DNA of 64,000 nucleotides from Aplectana chamaeleonis (lineage: Eukaryota; Nematoda; Chromadorea; Rhabditida; Cosmocercidae). Location of the stretch: positions 2,817,001 through 2,881,000 of the forward strand of contig JAPDOI010000038.1 in the NCBI GenBank assembly GCA_029168955.1, read 5' to 3'. The notes below the pieces were generated by a model. It did not search any database, was not told the origin of the DNA, and was given only the letters and a program-made list of their open reading frames with translations. Positions 36,203 through 48,859 of this stretch are shown here, piece by piece (position 1 is the stretch's first letter; each line of letters begins with the position of its first letter). Position numbers and translations under genes: made by a program.

Positions 36203-36350
36203 TCGGGGCAAGGGCAGGGCAGTCGGCGCACATCCTAGCTCAACATCCTAGCTGGGGCGGCTGGAGAAGCGAAGGACACTGAAGAGGCACGATTCAATTT
36301 GTAATCCACGTAGATCTTCGAAGGCGCCGACTGCCCTGCCCTGCCCCAAA
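36203..36350. repeat. Foldback repeat
   Basis: GGGGCAAGGGCAGGGCAGTCGG pairs with CCGACTGCCCTGCCCTGCCCC. Non-coding. Confidence 0.65.
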
Positions 36351-37099
36351 ACGGTTCAATGATGCATCCGACCCCAGGGTGCGTATGAAACGGCCCTAAA
36401 ACTCTATAATCTTGTGGTGCTGACCGATGTTGGCTCCCAAAATTTAGAATGATCTGCCCGTTTTGTAGAGCCTTTCTCAAAGGATTTACAAAAACTCGGA
36501 GCGTGAAATCGATTTTGAAATGAATGGTGGACAGAAACATGGAGGATACTCAATTTTTAACAAAGCAGGTCACTGCAGACGTCGACGCTCGTCCACCCCG
36601 TTTTCCATGTGAACTTTGAGATCTACCCCAATTTTGTCATTTTGAAGCAGAGATTGTCAGATTTAGAGCCTATTTCAGAGGGTGTTCAAAGAATACATCA
36701 AAACATTGTGAACCAAAACCTGCCCCGGTCGATTTCCAGGCGGCCACACTTTCGTTAGCTTTGACAATTCCAGAAGAAATCAGTGCAGCAAGCTTTGTAA
36801 GGTTCATCATCGTTTTCTTTAAAAATCTAAACCAATTATAATGTATTAATTTTTGAGAAAAGTTTCTGAAATGTGTACAGGTCGGAGGCTCAAGGATTTG
36901 AAACACAAGTGTTAAAAATTTAGTTTACCTTGGAAATGCCAGAGAATTGAAAATTGTGGCACTGATACAGCTGTTCCGGACACTGACTAATGCCGGTTTT
37001 GGATTAGTGTATTCAATTATCGTGTTCTCCAGAAATGACCCAAAGACTTCCGCCACATCAGGTTTTGAAAAGGGCAACCTCAGCTTCAGTATGACTCTA

Positions 37100-37660
37100 T
37101 CGAAGTGGATCCCTTCTTTTGCATTCGCGTGTTAATGAGGCGAGAATAGTGTTGGTATAGTGATCAGTATTCGGTAATCGGCATTTTTTACGTGGGCTGA
37201 GGCGGAACGTCCGCGTTCCCTTCTCCCACTCCATGTGCTCAGTAAACGTTTCTGTACGCACAAACTTCCCATCAACCTCCTTCTTGTCGGCGTTTTGATT
37301 TGAGGTCTGAATTTGCGGATTTTCGAAAGCCGGCAAAATCGGAGGCCGACCTTAGGGCAGCAGCGACTCATTCGGCTCCTCTGGCTTCACCGTCGTGCGC
37401 CTCACTTCGATGGTACGATCGAACGTCTCCTTCGTGTACACGTAGATCTTCTTCGGGCCATCCCTCGCGTTTCCCTCGGTTATTTCCTCCTGCATTTTTG
37501 GCCGGTCGCCGCTTGGTCAGTTGAGAAAGCAGTGGCAGTGGCATGTGAGAAGGTAAAGGCGAACACCGGTGTCGACATCGCAGTGGTTAGACGCAGGGTA
37601 ACGGGAAAAGTAAAACTGAGTGAGTTATGGAAAAATTGATGAGTTAGCGTCATTTTTGTA
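37100..37660 (-). pseudogene. Unidentified coding-like stretch with one stop
   Basis: One minus-strand frame runs from about 37660 to about 37130 with a single stop (TTA on the + strand at 37352-37354). Before the stop it reads GPKKIYVYTKETFDRTIEV and RRTTVKPEEPNESLLP; after it, in the same frame, PAFENPQIQTSNQNADKKEV and RTETFTEHMEWEKGTRTF. The hydrophilic, low-repeat composition looks like real protein rather than chance. I do not recognise the family. It may be a pseudogene exon, a real gene ending at that stop, or a piece carried by a repeat. No splice model could be fixed. Confidence 0.35.
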
Positions 37661-37723
37661 GAGAACTAACGGTGTATTGTGTTGTACTCTCCGTTCGCGA
37701 AGAGAAAACGCAAAAAAAGCATC

Positions 37724-39094
37724 TTAACACTTACCGGACCGCGTGTCCACCCTGCGCACCCACGGCTGTTTAGCCCATCGGACCGCATGTCCACACTGCG
37801 CATCCACGCCATAAAACATTCAATATTTTTTGAATTTTTGAAGCGTGGGTTTCCTCTTCAATATGAATAGGTGCTTCATATTGTAACCTATTTACGGTCA
37901 CAGTGGTCAAGCATTTTGAGCGTTCTTAGCTATTTTACCAGCATCTTCGGAAATGACATTTTTCGAATTTTCAAGCTTCTGTGGTCGGAAAGAAATTGTC
38001 CCAAACTTTGCCGTAGAGGGTTTTAAACTATGGGGGGGTTATAAACTGTCACCAACCTTTTGTCCACTAGTTTATTCTCAAAATAGCAGCGCCAGTTATT
38101 TGAAATTACTGGAGTAGGTCGACGTTTCAAATTGTTCTGCCTTTACCCCGAGAATTTTTCGAGTTGCTGCACAATATTCTAGTGTTTACGTCACAATTTC
38201 CGGAGAGAATTTCCGTGAGACTGCTGTATGTTAGCCAACGGTCAACCTTGTTTCAGATTTCGTTGAATTCAGAGTGGAGGGTAACCTGGAGAGAGTCTGA
38301 AAGCCTGCCGATAGTTAAATGCCCAAGATTTTGCTGAAACTCCGCTATGGGGGTATAGTTGGAGGGGCTGAACAATGAAAGGGCGTTTATCTCACAGAAT
38401 TCAATTAAACTGTTGCCGTCTGTCGTTCGGCATCCGTTGGTAAGCGTCACAGGTTTTGGTGCGACTTCACCTACGTGATCATTGAGGGGAGGGGGATGGG
38501 GTACTGATCAGATCTGATTCCTATTTCCAGATTTCTGTTGGCATTTTATCCGTTTAAAACAGAATGGACAGGTGCGGGTCAAAGTCACAGAGTTCGCCAG
38601 AAGTTCTTCATGTAGTTTATTAGGGCATTACACACCTGACAAATGTGACTTTTTCAAAATTCCAATACTTTAGATTGGCATCGCACGGTACACTCCTTGC
38701 GATTTGCTTTAACCTACGGAAAATTCTATAACTCGAGAGACAAACGTTCAATTCGGGGCCAGTGCGCCCAAAATTTGCGAAAAGTCGTGTTTTAAAGCAC
38801 CTTGTGCGTGCAAAGCTGAAATACCTTTCAAATTTTAAGCGCTCCAAGTCGGTAAGAAAGTGAATGAAAATCGCTCAATCATGTTCTTTCTCCAATTCTC
38901 TGTGAAGCGATATTCTCTAAGGAGCAGTGGGAACGCAACAATAATTGTGTATCATGTAAGAAAGCCTGCTCTGACCGAAGTGGTTCCCAGCGGACCGCGT
39001 GTCCACACATGTAACCCACTGAAGCGATTAGCCGTGTAGCGCACCGGGGAGCTGTGTATATTCACCGTGAAGCAGGCGGTCTCTTAAGTGTTAA
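37724..39094. mobile_element. TIR element, about 1.4 kb
   Basis: The ends TTAACACTTACCGGACCGCG and GGTCTCTTAAGTGTTAA are imperfect inverted repeats shared with the 275-bp element at 51706-51980. ACCGCGTGTCCAC recurs inside. No transposase frame was found. Confidence 0.45.
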
Positions 39095-40065
39095 AGTGCT
39101 CAAACGCCGCACCACTGGATTCCGGAGAGTCCGCTTTTTTTCCGGAGACCCTGCCCCGCAGGCTATTCTTTCGAAACACTCCGCACCACGCAAACAGCCG
39201 GTCTGCAAAAGAAATGCAAAAGAAAAAAAATAGAATCACGCGGAAAGACTTCATTCCTCCACACCAGTGAGGCCTCACACTCTCAAAAATAGGGAGCCAC
39301 AAAAGAGTTCCTGCTTTGGCGAAAAAAAAGTACTTTTTCGGCTCTTTTTTGCAGTTCCTTCTGGCGCTACTGTCACAGCAGGCTCTTGACCTATCATAAT
39401 CTGTAGAAAACTAAGCACCTATGCAATTTGGCTGCTCTGACATCAAACATTGTGTGTCTCGTGTTGCTCATTGCCGTATGCTCATTGCCGTATAGACTAA
39501 GTCGAAAATTTAGGGTACGTTTCAACACTCCCCAACTAGCCTAATCATTCCGCGAACATCTGTCGTCTGTTACTTGGTGCTTGGCAAGCCTTATTCGTTG
39601 CCCATTGCTTGACTAACTCGGTTTTCCGGCTATTTCGCGGCTATAAGGCAGACACTCAACGAGTATTCATTGGTTATTTCTGCGCCAGATACTCTCCGAT
39701 TAATGACACAACCATAATTGCCAATTTCATTCCTCTGTTGTACTTGTTTTGTTGTTGTTGTCGTGCCATCGCTATTGGTTAAGTCGTGAAGCGCTTGTAC
39801 TCTTACGGATCTGGCGCCCTGCCAGCCATTTTCAATTGAATCAAGTCACTTGGACGAGGTTAGTCATGCCTCCAAGCTTCTCATGAAATCGGTGATATTG
39901 TATCTCGTGTTTGTACGATGTCTACAGTTACTATAGCCGAACGGTGCAGACGATCAGTCCTCCAATTCTGCTCTCATAAATCAGACGAAATGGCGTACTG
40001 ATATCTTCTTTCTCAATCTCTTTTCTCCCGACACGTGTATAACGCACACGACAAGCCGTTGCCCA
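39095..40065 (+). other. 5' flank of gene 4
   Basis: It contains the TGATATCTTCTTTCTCA segment shared with the gene 2 flank. No gene seen. Confidence 0.4.
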
Positions 40066-40093
40066 CACGGTGGAATTGGATTCGTTGCGGTAT
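40066..40093 (+). promoter_or_regulatory. Upstream block shared with paralogue 1
   Basis: CACGGTGGAATTGGATTCGT and the following GCGGTAT match 1086-1113 with three transitions, ending 92 bp before the gene 4 ATG. Confidence 0.4.
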
Positions 40094-40184
40094 CGCAGGG
40101 TCCTTAACCGTCACCCAACTATTAGATTTACATTAAAACAGTAGACCGTCTTCATTCAGCTTTTTACTTGAGAAAATAAAGTAA

Positions 40185-42560
40185 ATGGAGTCCATTATTG
40201 ATTGTGCTCTTCTTGTCCTCATGATGATTGGTGCAACCGCGTGCCAACCAGCTCCAATGGAAAATCCTATGGAGTCAGGTACGTCTAGAATTCTTCAATT
40301 ACATATGTTCTCTTTATCAGCCTCAGTGCAGTGGATGGAGCAGGCATGACCATTGCAACTGGTCGTGCGGCGTTGGCGGTATCACCGAACAACGGGCTAT
40401 GATCGCGCTCGTCAGTCTACCGCCGCAGCCCTGTCCATTCACCAAACTAAATTGAACACGGGGAGCTTACTTCTCATTGTCTACTATACAAACTTCATGG
40501 GTCTTAGTGGATGGATCAACGTGGAAGCGAGCTCCGATCAACACGACATGAAGACCAGCAGTTTGCATTTTCCTACCTCATATTGATAAGGAGTCGCGCA
40601 CGCATCTGTTAGTGCTTCCGTCAGATGAATACTTCAGAGCATTTAATGCTCTTGTGGAAATCGGCACAGCTCGATATGCAGTTCTGTGCAAACAGCTCCG
40701 GACGGCATGAAGCGCGTAAAAACGAAGATGTACTGTACTCGACGTAGACCACGAGAGTCAGAAAACAGAAAACCCCCTGTCCTTAGCCTTGCCTTCTAAC
40801 AATAGGTGGCACCAAATCCCTGCACACCTTTTCACAAACTAGCGTTGATGTTGATTCGCAGTTCACCTTGCAATGAACCTTTGTTGGCCCGTTTTTCACG
40901 AAAGGGGTTGACTCTGCACAATGTTCAGATCAAACAACCGATGCGAGTTTATTTTTGTATAGCAGTATTATGCATCACACGTGAACCGTCATCTTAGGGT
41001 CACTGAAGAATGTGAAACACAATGAGCAGATTATGTGATTTAGTATATGACGGTGAAATTGCTATTCTGCGCCGGTAAGCAGTAATTCCAACATGGGTTG
41101 CTGTGAGAGAATGTAGTCTATCAATATGGAGCATGGCAAAATTATGTATTGATCTACGTAGTTGACGTAAGCTGGGGGCGACGCGAAATTATTCTGACGT
41201 GTCGTTTCGAGGTAGCGGATGCTCACGCTCTGTGACAATCGATGCTGTAGGAATGATACGCAGGCTAGGAAAATAGGGCAGCACACGTTGCGACAGCAGT
41301 GAAGGGAGCTGAAGCTGGTAGTCTTCGACTGTGGTGCAGGATCCTGGTTCAATCAGCTACCCTGCCGGAGGCGCCATCGTAAATCTCAGCTGTTCGCTTT
41401 TCCCGGAGAATCGAACCACACCTCATTCTCATATTTTTTTTGCATTATGCGTGCCCATTTATGCGAGACCTCAGGTGGCACAGAATCAGAGAAATTGGCG
41501 CCATGCTGGGTTGGGTGGAAGGGTTGGGCCTTCCCTTGTTTGATGACATGGGAGCTATATATTTTCTTAACAGGTATTTGTTCAGATGGTACATTTGGCT
41601 ACACTGTCTGAGGAAGTCATGGACATTTATGATGAGGCTGGTCTAGTATTTTCTCCGTAGCCAATCCGAGAAGAGAACGGTTTATAGTTACTGTTTTAGT
41701 TTATGAAAATAGCCCGCAACAACACGATGACGAAGGAAACGCGTATTGATCTGATCAAACCTGTTGCTGGGAACATAACAGAGGAGGAAGAGGTGAGAAA
41801 GCACAGGTTTAACCCAACATTTTGAAATGACCAAGAGGGTAAATAGATCCGACGATCATGTCTGGACCATGTTTACGGCAGTCTGGGTTTGACATTACCC
41901 GCCGCTCTGCTAATTTTCCATTCAGCTCAGAATATAAGTATGAGTATATTTGGGTATTCAGATAGAAACTCTACGAAAGTTGGGCTTAATTTCAATAGCG
42001 TATCTTTTTTGTGGCACCTAGCCTTGTTCACTTTGACACATACGGCGGAATTCGTTGGAAAACCGTGCTACTCTAGAAGCGGTTGGCGGAAATAGCTGAA
42101 GATGTTATCAACTACCTCGAATGGTTGGTCGAACATTTACAACAATTTCCCCCGAATGTGAGTGTAATTTTTTTGATTCCTTTCACTAAAAACGTGCGCA
42201 CGAAAAACTAGTTATTCAAGGTTCAAACTGCATTCAAATTACTACTGGAGATGATGTTTTCGAGCAGCACTATGATCATGTCGCCGGAGAGAAGAAAAGA
42301 GAAAGTGAGGCTTCCTAACGAAATTATATTTCTTCCTTTTGAACACCCTATTCACCTACTAAGGTGGATAACGTCACACGCACGCTTACCCTCGAGGAAA
42401 TGCCTGAATTGGCACAACTTTCTACCATTTCTAAGGTTTGTTTTGACCAAGTTCCCGAATTTATAGGGAACTTTATCCTGATTTGACTACCTTTGTTTTT
42501 CAGGAATTAGCAGAACTCCTGGCAGTACCTGACGTCATGAGCCTGATCACGCCACTCTAA
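40185..42560 (+). pseudogene. Paralogue 4: family copy with frameshifted exon 2
   Basis: Exons 40185-40278, 41586-41636, 41700-41792, 42077-42157, 42221-42304, 42364-42435, 42504-42560. Exon 1 encodes a signal peptide (IDCALLVLMMIGATAC, then QPAPMENPMES). The ATG aligned with the gene 1 start is ATT here, and an ATG four codons upstream is used instead. Exons 3 to 7 are open and conserved: FMKIARNNTMTKETRIDL, YLEWLVEHLQQFPPN, VQTAFKLLLEMMF, LTLEEMPELAQL. Exon 2 is two bases short relative to gene 1, so from exon 1 it meets a TGA, and its donor is GC (GAG|GCTGGT) rather than GT. In the shifted frame it still reads LSEEVMDIYDE. This is either a recent pseudogene or a sequence error of two bases. 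I found no alternative acceptor that restores phase. Confidence 0.68.
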
Positions 42561-43550
42561 GACTCCCCGAAGGACAGGTGAAGAACTATACATCCATCAT
42601 TTAGCCTTCACCCAGCCTTCAAACTTGCCGACATTATTATTCAACTCTAAATTTCTGATTAGTGAACTTCAAGATGACTGAATAAACTTCAAGATGACAT
42701 AACGAAGATGAAAGGACTCAAGATGAAAGAACTTCAAGATGATATAACGTGCGTTAAGCCTATTTTCCCCTTTGTGTGCTTCGCCGTACTGTAGCCCAAC
42801 GACACAACACATGTTACGATAAGTAAACTTGAAGTGTTGAGCTGATTGCATGCTCGCGAGAAATGATTAGCTCTCGTGAGGGCTCTTGGAGTAGCTGAGT
42901 AAGGCAGGATAGCCGACTGCGTCAAACGACAAAATTTCGCCTAAGGTAGTGAAACTACGACCTGCAATTGCTGATCCCCAAAAACCGACAGGCTTCCGAA
43001 ATGCCCGATTTGCCTTATATGTAGCTATTGAGCGTTGTAGAGAGTCTAAACCCGACCTCAGGTGCATCCGTAGAGGATAAAGAAGGGAGTGGAACACTAT
43101 CGATGTGACCAACCGGTGGTCCGATGTCATGGTGATGCCAATTCCGTGAGAGACAGTCCAGCGCACAAGCAACTACTACGTACATATTGAACCAACTGAA
43201 TCCATTCAAGCTGCATATTGTTACGGTGATAGAATCAAAAAAACACAATCTAGAATTGACACCCAGGGTCTCCAACTTGGAGCTCACTGCAATTAATACA
43301 TGTTCCGACTGTATTATATAGAGTTTGAGGGTGATCAATCCTAACCCGCACTAACAAGGAAATCTATACCTTTTCAAACCAAAACTGCTTACAAGGTTTA
43401 TTAAGTACATATGTTATAACATCACACAAAGGAGCTCCATTTCCATAGCTCCACGAGCACGCTTGACGAACCGGCGGTGGGCCCTCCGGCCAAGACAACA
43501 GCCGCTGGTCTGCCCCGCGTGGCTCGGGTGAGTATCCATCCTTCCAACGC
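42561..43550. other. Spacer after gene 4
   Basis: At 42660-42740 the phrase AACTTCAAGATGA is repeated about three times. Codons after the gene 4 stop (GACTCCCCGAAGG) still resemble the family tail. No other gene seen. Confidence 0.4.
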
Positions 43551-44179
43551 ATCGGGACCAGGGATGTGCGGCAAACGATTTTGAAAAATCGGGAAACGGA
43601 AATCGACAAAATTTGTCCCGAAACGGCCGCCGAACGGCAATCGGCAATCGACAAACGGCAAAATAAAAAAAACCTTGTCCAAAAAGCTATACGAATTTTC
43701 GAGAGGTAACGGTTAGAAATCACTATTTACTCATGCACATTTCGTATTGTTGGCGTGCGTCACAGTACGTTTACTTTTTGACCGGAATTTGGGTAGACTA
43801 TGGCGTGGAAAATTGCAACTGAAACGCACATTAAAGGAAAAACTTGGAAGCATTTTAGAAAAACTGCTCCATCTTTGACAGCCCTCTCCCCCTCCAGCCT
43901 ATGAAATTCTCCACAACTGCGCTCAAGAACTCTAAGCCAAACTATACACCACCACTTCTTCCCAACTCATCAGCCCCGAGTTCATGCATCCAGTTCATTG
44001 TCAGGCAACGAATTGTTTCGAAACGGATGTTCCCCACGCTGTGTACACCCTCTACGACCCTTTTACTCGAAACTCCAATAATTAACTCAATAGAAAGCTT
44101 TCCAGCGCAATTGTAAGCATGATAGGAGACGGAGAAGTTCACAAGCCCAGAAACTGCCACTGAAGTATGGCGTCCTTTA

Positions 44180-44470
44180 CACGTAGCTTTTACACTTCCA
44201 GTAAAGCCTTGTCTACACTCCAGGACAGTAACGGACTCTGAGCAAAGTCTTGCACTTATTCTTCGGCGCTTTGCGCACTCCTAGCGAGCTACTGGCGCTT
44301 GGCACGTTCCCAGTTGGGTCCTACACACTTTCCTTGGAGCTTGGCGCTCTGTCACAATAAATTAGCTTCCAGTCACTTTTCCCGACGCTTGGAGTATCCC
44401 ATTTGGATCCCACATACTTTCCCGTCGCTCTGCGCGCTCCTAGTGAAGTACCGCGTTTTCTGTTGTCAAC
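44180..44470. repeat. Diverged 21-bp-type minisatellite, reverse orientation
   Basis: Units such as TTGGCACGTTCCCAGTTGGGTCC and CACACTTTCC echo the complement of the 11.7-kb array. It lies inside the hAT element, outside the nested Tc. Confidence 0.5.
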
Positions 44471-44728
44471 AACGATCACCGGTCAACGGTCACCCCTAGC
44501 CGTTTATTATGATGTAAGATGATCTCAATAGAATTGTATTGTTATCAGAAATCTAAAACGAGTCGAGCCAACCAGTGTTTCACCTAAACCTTTAATGCCC
44601 TCTCCTAAAATTGTTCAGGATGTTAGCTCTTGTCCCGAAGAGCACTAGATTATTTGCCCAACCCTCAACAAGGAGGGGGTGTGAGATTCAGTAGTCTTCC
44701 AGACAAGTGGACTCACACAATCATAATA

Positions 44729-46306
44729 CAGTGCGTTTCATAATTATAGGACACCCTCAAAATTCACTCTAACACTTCTACCGTTATCGATGGGGCTTTT
44801 CGACTAAAACTATAGTAATCAGCTTGAGAAATAACCATTATAGTCATCTTTCCAGATTCCACGAGCTCTTCACCTTTTTTAGAACACTACTTGTCATTTT
44901 TTGGACTGTTTCATAATTATAGGACACCTTGAATAATCCGCAGGTTTCTTGTTCATACCAACGGAATAGCAATACATTAATAGCAAGCATAGCCATCGCC
45001 ATGCTCTATTATCTTATCATGATGCTATTGGGTCTTTCTTGGGAGTTTTGAAGGACTGTTAAGTTGGTTTGGTCGTACTTCTATAGCTTAACACGCCTGT
45101 TCACTTCCCCACAGTTCTAAACCTGGCAGTGGCCAGCGTAAATTCGACATTTCCAGTGTGTACCTTTAAGGTATTCCTGAAGTTTGGGTCAGGATTACAT
45201 GCTGGCTCTTGCAATACCGCCACGTCTTGTCTGCCCAAGAACGTCTTTCAGGACTGATTTGCTCACACCCTTGCCTTGTCTCGCTTGCCTACGGAGATTG
45301 GCCGTAGCCTTCCACTCGAAAATGGTAAAATACACTGCGCCAGCACTTTATGCGCACTTTTAATACGAACTATTCGAGTAGAATGGAGGCTTGCTCACGC
45401 TCTCAAGTCTCACAGAGCGCTTCGATGAACACCAGCCAAACTAACGAAGTTCCATTCAGAGCACTATCCTTGTCGCTTGGCGGTATCATGCCGGTAGCAT
45501 GTTTGTCTACTTCATTCACCCAAGTTGAACTTATTCTGGCTCGAACATCATCTAGAAAGGAATCAGCTGCCTTTCCTCCCCAAGAACATCCGCCATGCAA
45601 CACCGGTCAGGCAGCTCAACTTCCCCGAGCCGGTTGTCCTGTTTAGTGAAAGCCAAATTGAAACTGAGTCATCCCGTGAATCTCTCTAAACAAAGATATC
45701 TTTCCTTATAGCTGCTTATCAGACGTTGTGCTGCACAAAGTTAGCGTCTAATGGTTGTGCAAGGATGCTCAACCTCCCGGATTCTGGGTGAGTCTTGTCC
45801 TGGCCCGCGTACGCTTCATTGAGAATTCGCTTCAAATCATGACCCATGGGTTTCGTCAGACATCCTGGTTGCTACCTGTGTCTATTTTACCCTAGCACGT
45901 CGAGCCATTAGTAAATGGAGGCCATGCGAAGGCGGAAACGTGATGTGTTAGAAGGACTGCGAACAAACCAACACGACAGTCCTCTAAAACTTCCAGGAAG
46001 TGTCTTCAGTCACCTGAATGAAGTGTAAAACAGAGGCAGAGAACATATTTCCTATAGAAACTGTCGTTAGTGCGCTCATGTAGTAACAAGAAAAGTGCGG
46101 ATTACCTAAGGTGTCCTATAATTATGAAACAATCCAAAAGCGAAAAGCTGTGTGCTAAAAGATGAGATGATCGTGTGATCTGGAAAAATGACTATAATAT
46201 GTGGATTTCAAGCTGACTACTATAGTTTTCACAGAAAAGCCCCATCGATAACGGGAGAAGTGTTATAGGGAAATTCGAGGGTGTCCTATAATTATGAAAC
46301 GCAGTG
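44729..46306. mobile_element. Tc-like element nested in the hAT
   Basis: The outer ends CAGTGCGTTTCATAATTATA and the complement of TAATTATGAAACGCAGTG are flanked by TA (44727-44728, 46307-46308). The arms are about 205 bp and each repeats GTTTCATAATTATAGGACACC at its inner edge (near 44908 and 46110). This double-site TIR resembles Tc3 and the element at 19487. I found no readable transposase in the 1.1 kb between the arms. Confidence 0.83.
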
Positions 46307-46595
46307 TACAACGATACTATTTATTGCTTCTACGTGACCAATCGCACGGTATCTTATGTACACCAACGGGCTTGAGGTTTTTAGTTTGTATAGCCTGTGT
46401 CTCTTCGTTCGAGCAAATCGCAGCAGGGATAACCGGATTTAGCATGCGAGTCCTAATCACGGCGTTTGTTATCTGTTGTGCATTTTTTGCCGAATTTTGT
46501 CGAAAAAATGGGAACACAAACGGCAAACGACAATCGACAAAAATCATCCGAAAACGGCCGGCAAACGGCAATTGCCGCACATCCCTGATCGGGAC

Positions 46596-47060
46596 GACTG
46601 TTACGCGGCAATTACATGCGATTGCGAAATACTGCACTCTCGCTTTCACATCAGAACATTCAAAGCCATTATTCTCGATAAAATCGGTTGTTGTGCTATG
46701 CTGATGAAAAGGTAGATCTGGCCATCACAAAAGAGAAAACAAGTTTGGTGTCCTCCCGCCCTCAATTATAGAGATTTGTGTTAACGCCCATTTTATCACG
46801 TTTTATTTTGTCTGGAATCGTTTCTGAGCACATTTAGGGAGCACGGACTACTTTAAGAGCAAAATAAAAGACGGATTAGCAGGCATTCATGAAAATCTCG
46901 TTAATTGGGGGGGGGGGGCGCCGGCCGACGCCGGTAGTTGGCTTGTTTTTGTGTTTTTTCCTGCGAATTTTCACTTTTCTCACTTTTTAGTTTTTGTATT
47001 GACGAATCTACATTTTCTTGAAGAGAGCTCAAAAATTGCTTTTATCGCGAACCCTGCCTT
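46596..47060. other. Spacer with 12-G run
   Basis: A run of 12 G lies at 46907-46918. At 47042-47060 the text CGCGAACCCTGCCTTT looks like the right end of another TTAA-type MITE abutting the next one. No gene seen. Confidence 0.45.
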
Positions 47061-47622
47061 TCAAAGCAGCGTTCACGATGGAAACAGTACCTGAGAAAAC
47101 CGCAAAAACCTGTTTCGTTCGAAAAAAGCGGAAAAATTGCGAGGGTTGTGCTGCGAGAAACGCGTTAAAAATGGAGTTATCAAAGCACATAGATGCCAAT
47201 TCGTGCACAGGTGCAAACTCCGCCTATAGAAAGTGGACTTTCGTGCTGTGCGTGGCCCAAAACCTGCGACGTGCGCAGCAACATATAAAGGTGTTCTAGA
47301 GCATATAGAAACAATTTTGTCAGGAAATAAAAACAAAGTGCTAGTGTCAACTAAATTTGAACAATGGAGCTCAAGAAAGGCCAAGTCGACGACCAGAAGT
47401 GAATCATTGAATATCAGTTCCGAGCCAGTTGATGACCCTTGATACTACAAATCAGGCTTGGAGTTGTGGACCTACAAAGAAAGGTCGATTAAGGATTGCT
47501 TATTTCTTTTCAAATGGGACTTTTCTCCGTTTATTTTCGTATAGGTCGTGCTACCAGTGAGCCACAAGAAGTTTGCCATGGAGAACTCGACAACCATATT
47601 TCTTCGTGAACACTGCCTTTAA
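47061..47622. mobile_element. MITE family B, diverged copy
   Basis: Starts TCAAAGCAGCGTTCACGATG and ends TTCGTGAACACTGCCTTTAA, about 562 bp. The interior shares CCAATTCGTGCACAGGTGCA with the family B copies at 51049 and 57574. Confidence 0.65.
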
Positions 47623-47806
47623 TATGGATCAGTTCGCACTCTATAAGGATTGTGAAGACTACTATAAAGTAGAGAAAAGAAGGAGTATATGGACGTTAGC
47701 AAATCATAGAGGAGGATAAAATATTATTACTGAAATAGCAAACACTGATAAACGAGGGGTTGGAAAGATGAGCTGTTCATCAATGGTACTCGATCATCGC
47801 TGCTTC

Positions 47807-47937
47807 GTAGGCCGGAATCACACTTTCCGCGATCAGCAACAGCGACAGTGCATATCAGGCATATCGATTTCAGGTCGATATTAATGGTGAGCATTAGGTG
47901 GCATCGCTCATCGCTCGAAGTATGATCCCGGCCTTAC
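47807..47937. mobile_element. Small foldback MITE (family D)
   Basis: GTAGGCCGGAATCACACTTT at the left pairs with AGTATGATCCCGGCCTTA at the right over 131 bp. A related left end is at 22027. Confidence 0.6.
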
Positions 47938-48237
47938 ACCTCATGGGTTCCGCAGAGGTGTATCGATTGCCTCAGGTGGCTTTTTTGTTACACGGCTTTA
48001 TGTCAACTGATTTTCATGAAGCCTTTTTCGTTGAGTGTTGATCGGCAAGCATGTTTCCTGCCTATTTCCATTTCTGTTCCACAGGCGGATCGTTAACAAG
48101 CGTTTCTCTTTTCTTAAGCGGCGAACGACACCCATATGGACACCCGCCTGCACTCTCTATTGTTTTAAATTGGTCGTAGTTGCACAATAGCTGTTTTCGT
48201 GCCCTTGTTTTTGACTGGATTGTCATGCGCCCGCACC

Positions 48238-48730
48238 TTAAAGGCAGGGTTCACGATGAAAATCGTTTTTCTGTTTTTCCACCTGCTCTTGAAAAGCTCC
48301 CCAAGCTGATTTTAATGATGTCTCTGAAGTCGTTCGAGACCTTTTGTGAACGGAGTTATGGTCCCTCAAAGATTGAGCTAAGGAAAATGGTGGACGAGTT
48401 GTCCGAGGCTTGTAACTTACGTCTTTTGCAGCCGATCTATGCGAGCTGACCTGAGTGAAGAGAGAAGCTGAGAATGAAGGGAAGAACGGGGCTAATGATT
48501 GGAAATCATCGCTCATCTGACGATTTCGAGCATTCATTTGTTCACGTGGGTGGGCGTGTGATGCGCTTTCGGGGTTTGCCTTGCGCTCGAAGTGGCAACT
48601 TCCGGCTCTTTTGGAGCTTTTCCTGGCTTGTTTTCATGCTTCTTTCGACGTCAGCGATACAGTATGCCCCTCCACTACCCATTCCTAGTGGAATCTGAAA
48701 CACATTTTTTATCGTGAACACTGCCTTTAA
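48238..48730 (+). mobile_element. MITE family A, copy 5
   Basis: Ends TTAAAGGCAGGGTTCACGAT and ATCGTGAACACTGCCTTTAA, 493 bp, same orientation as copy 1. The interior shares GGTGGACGAGTTGTCCGAGG with the family. Confidence 0.85.
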
Positions 48731-48859
48731 CTGTCCTGCCGCTCTGCAGAAGATTTTCAATTGAACCGTGTGTACTTGTACAAAGTTGGCCAAGCCCCAG
48801 CGTAGCCTAGCGGTGCAGTCGCCATTGGTTACCTAATCTGTTCAAGAGCAGTTTTTCTT

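Larger units (their letters stand above)
43559..46587. mobile_element. hAT-type element with 8-bp target duplication
   Basis: The ends CAGGGATGTGCGGCAA (43559-43574) and TTGCCGCACATCCCTG (46572-46587) are perfect inverted repeats. The 8 bp ATCGGGAC lies directly outside both (43551-43558 and 46588-46595). CAGGG ends with an 8-bp duplication are the signature of hAT elements. Subterminal CAAACGGCAA-type motifs recur near both ends. Removing the nested Tc-like element leaves about 1.45 kb with no transposase, so it is non-autonomous. Confidence 0.88.

Noticed and set aside
41330..41365. tRNA from a GGTTCAATC-like B box
   Set aside because: No matching A box or cloverleaf could be built around it.
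46294..46704. 136-aa open frame as a gene
   Set aside because: It begins in the terminal repeat of the Tc-like element and crosses the hAT end.
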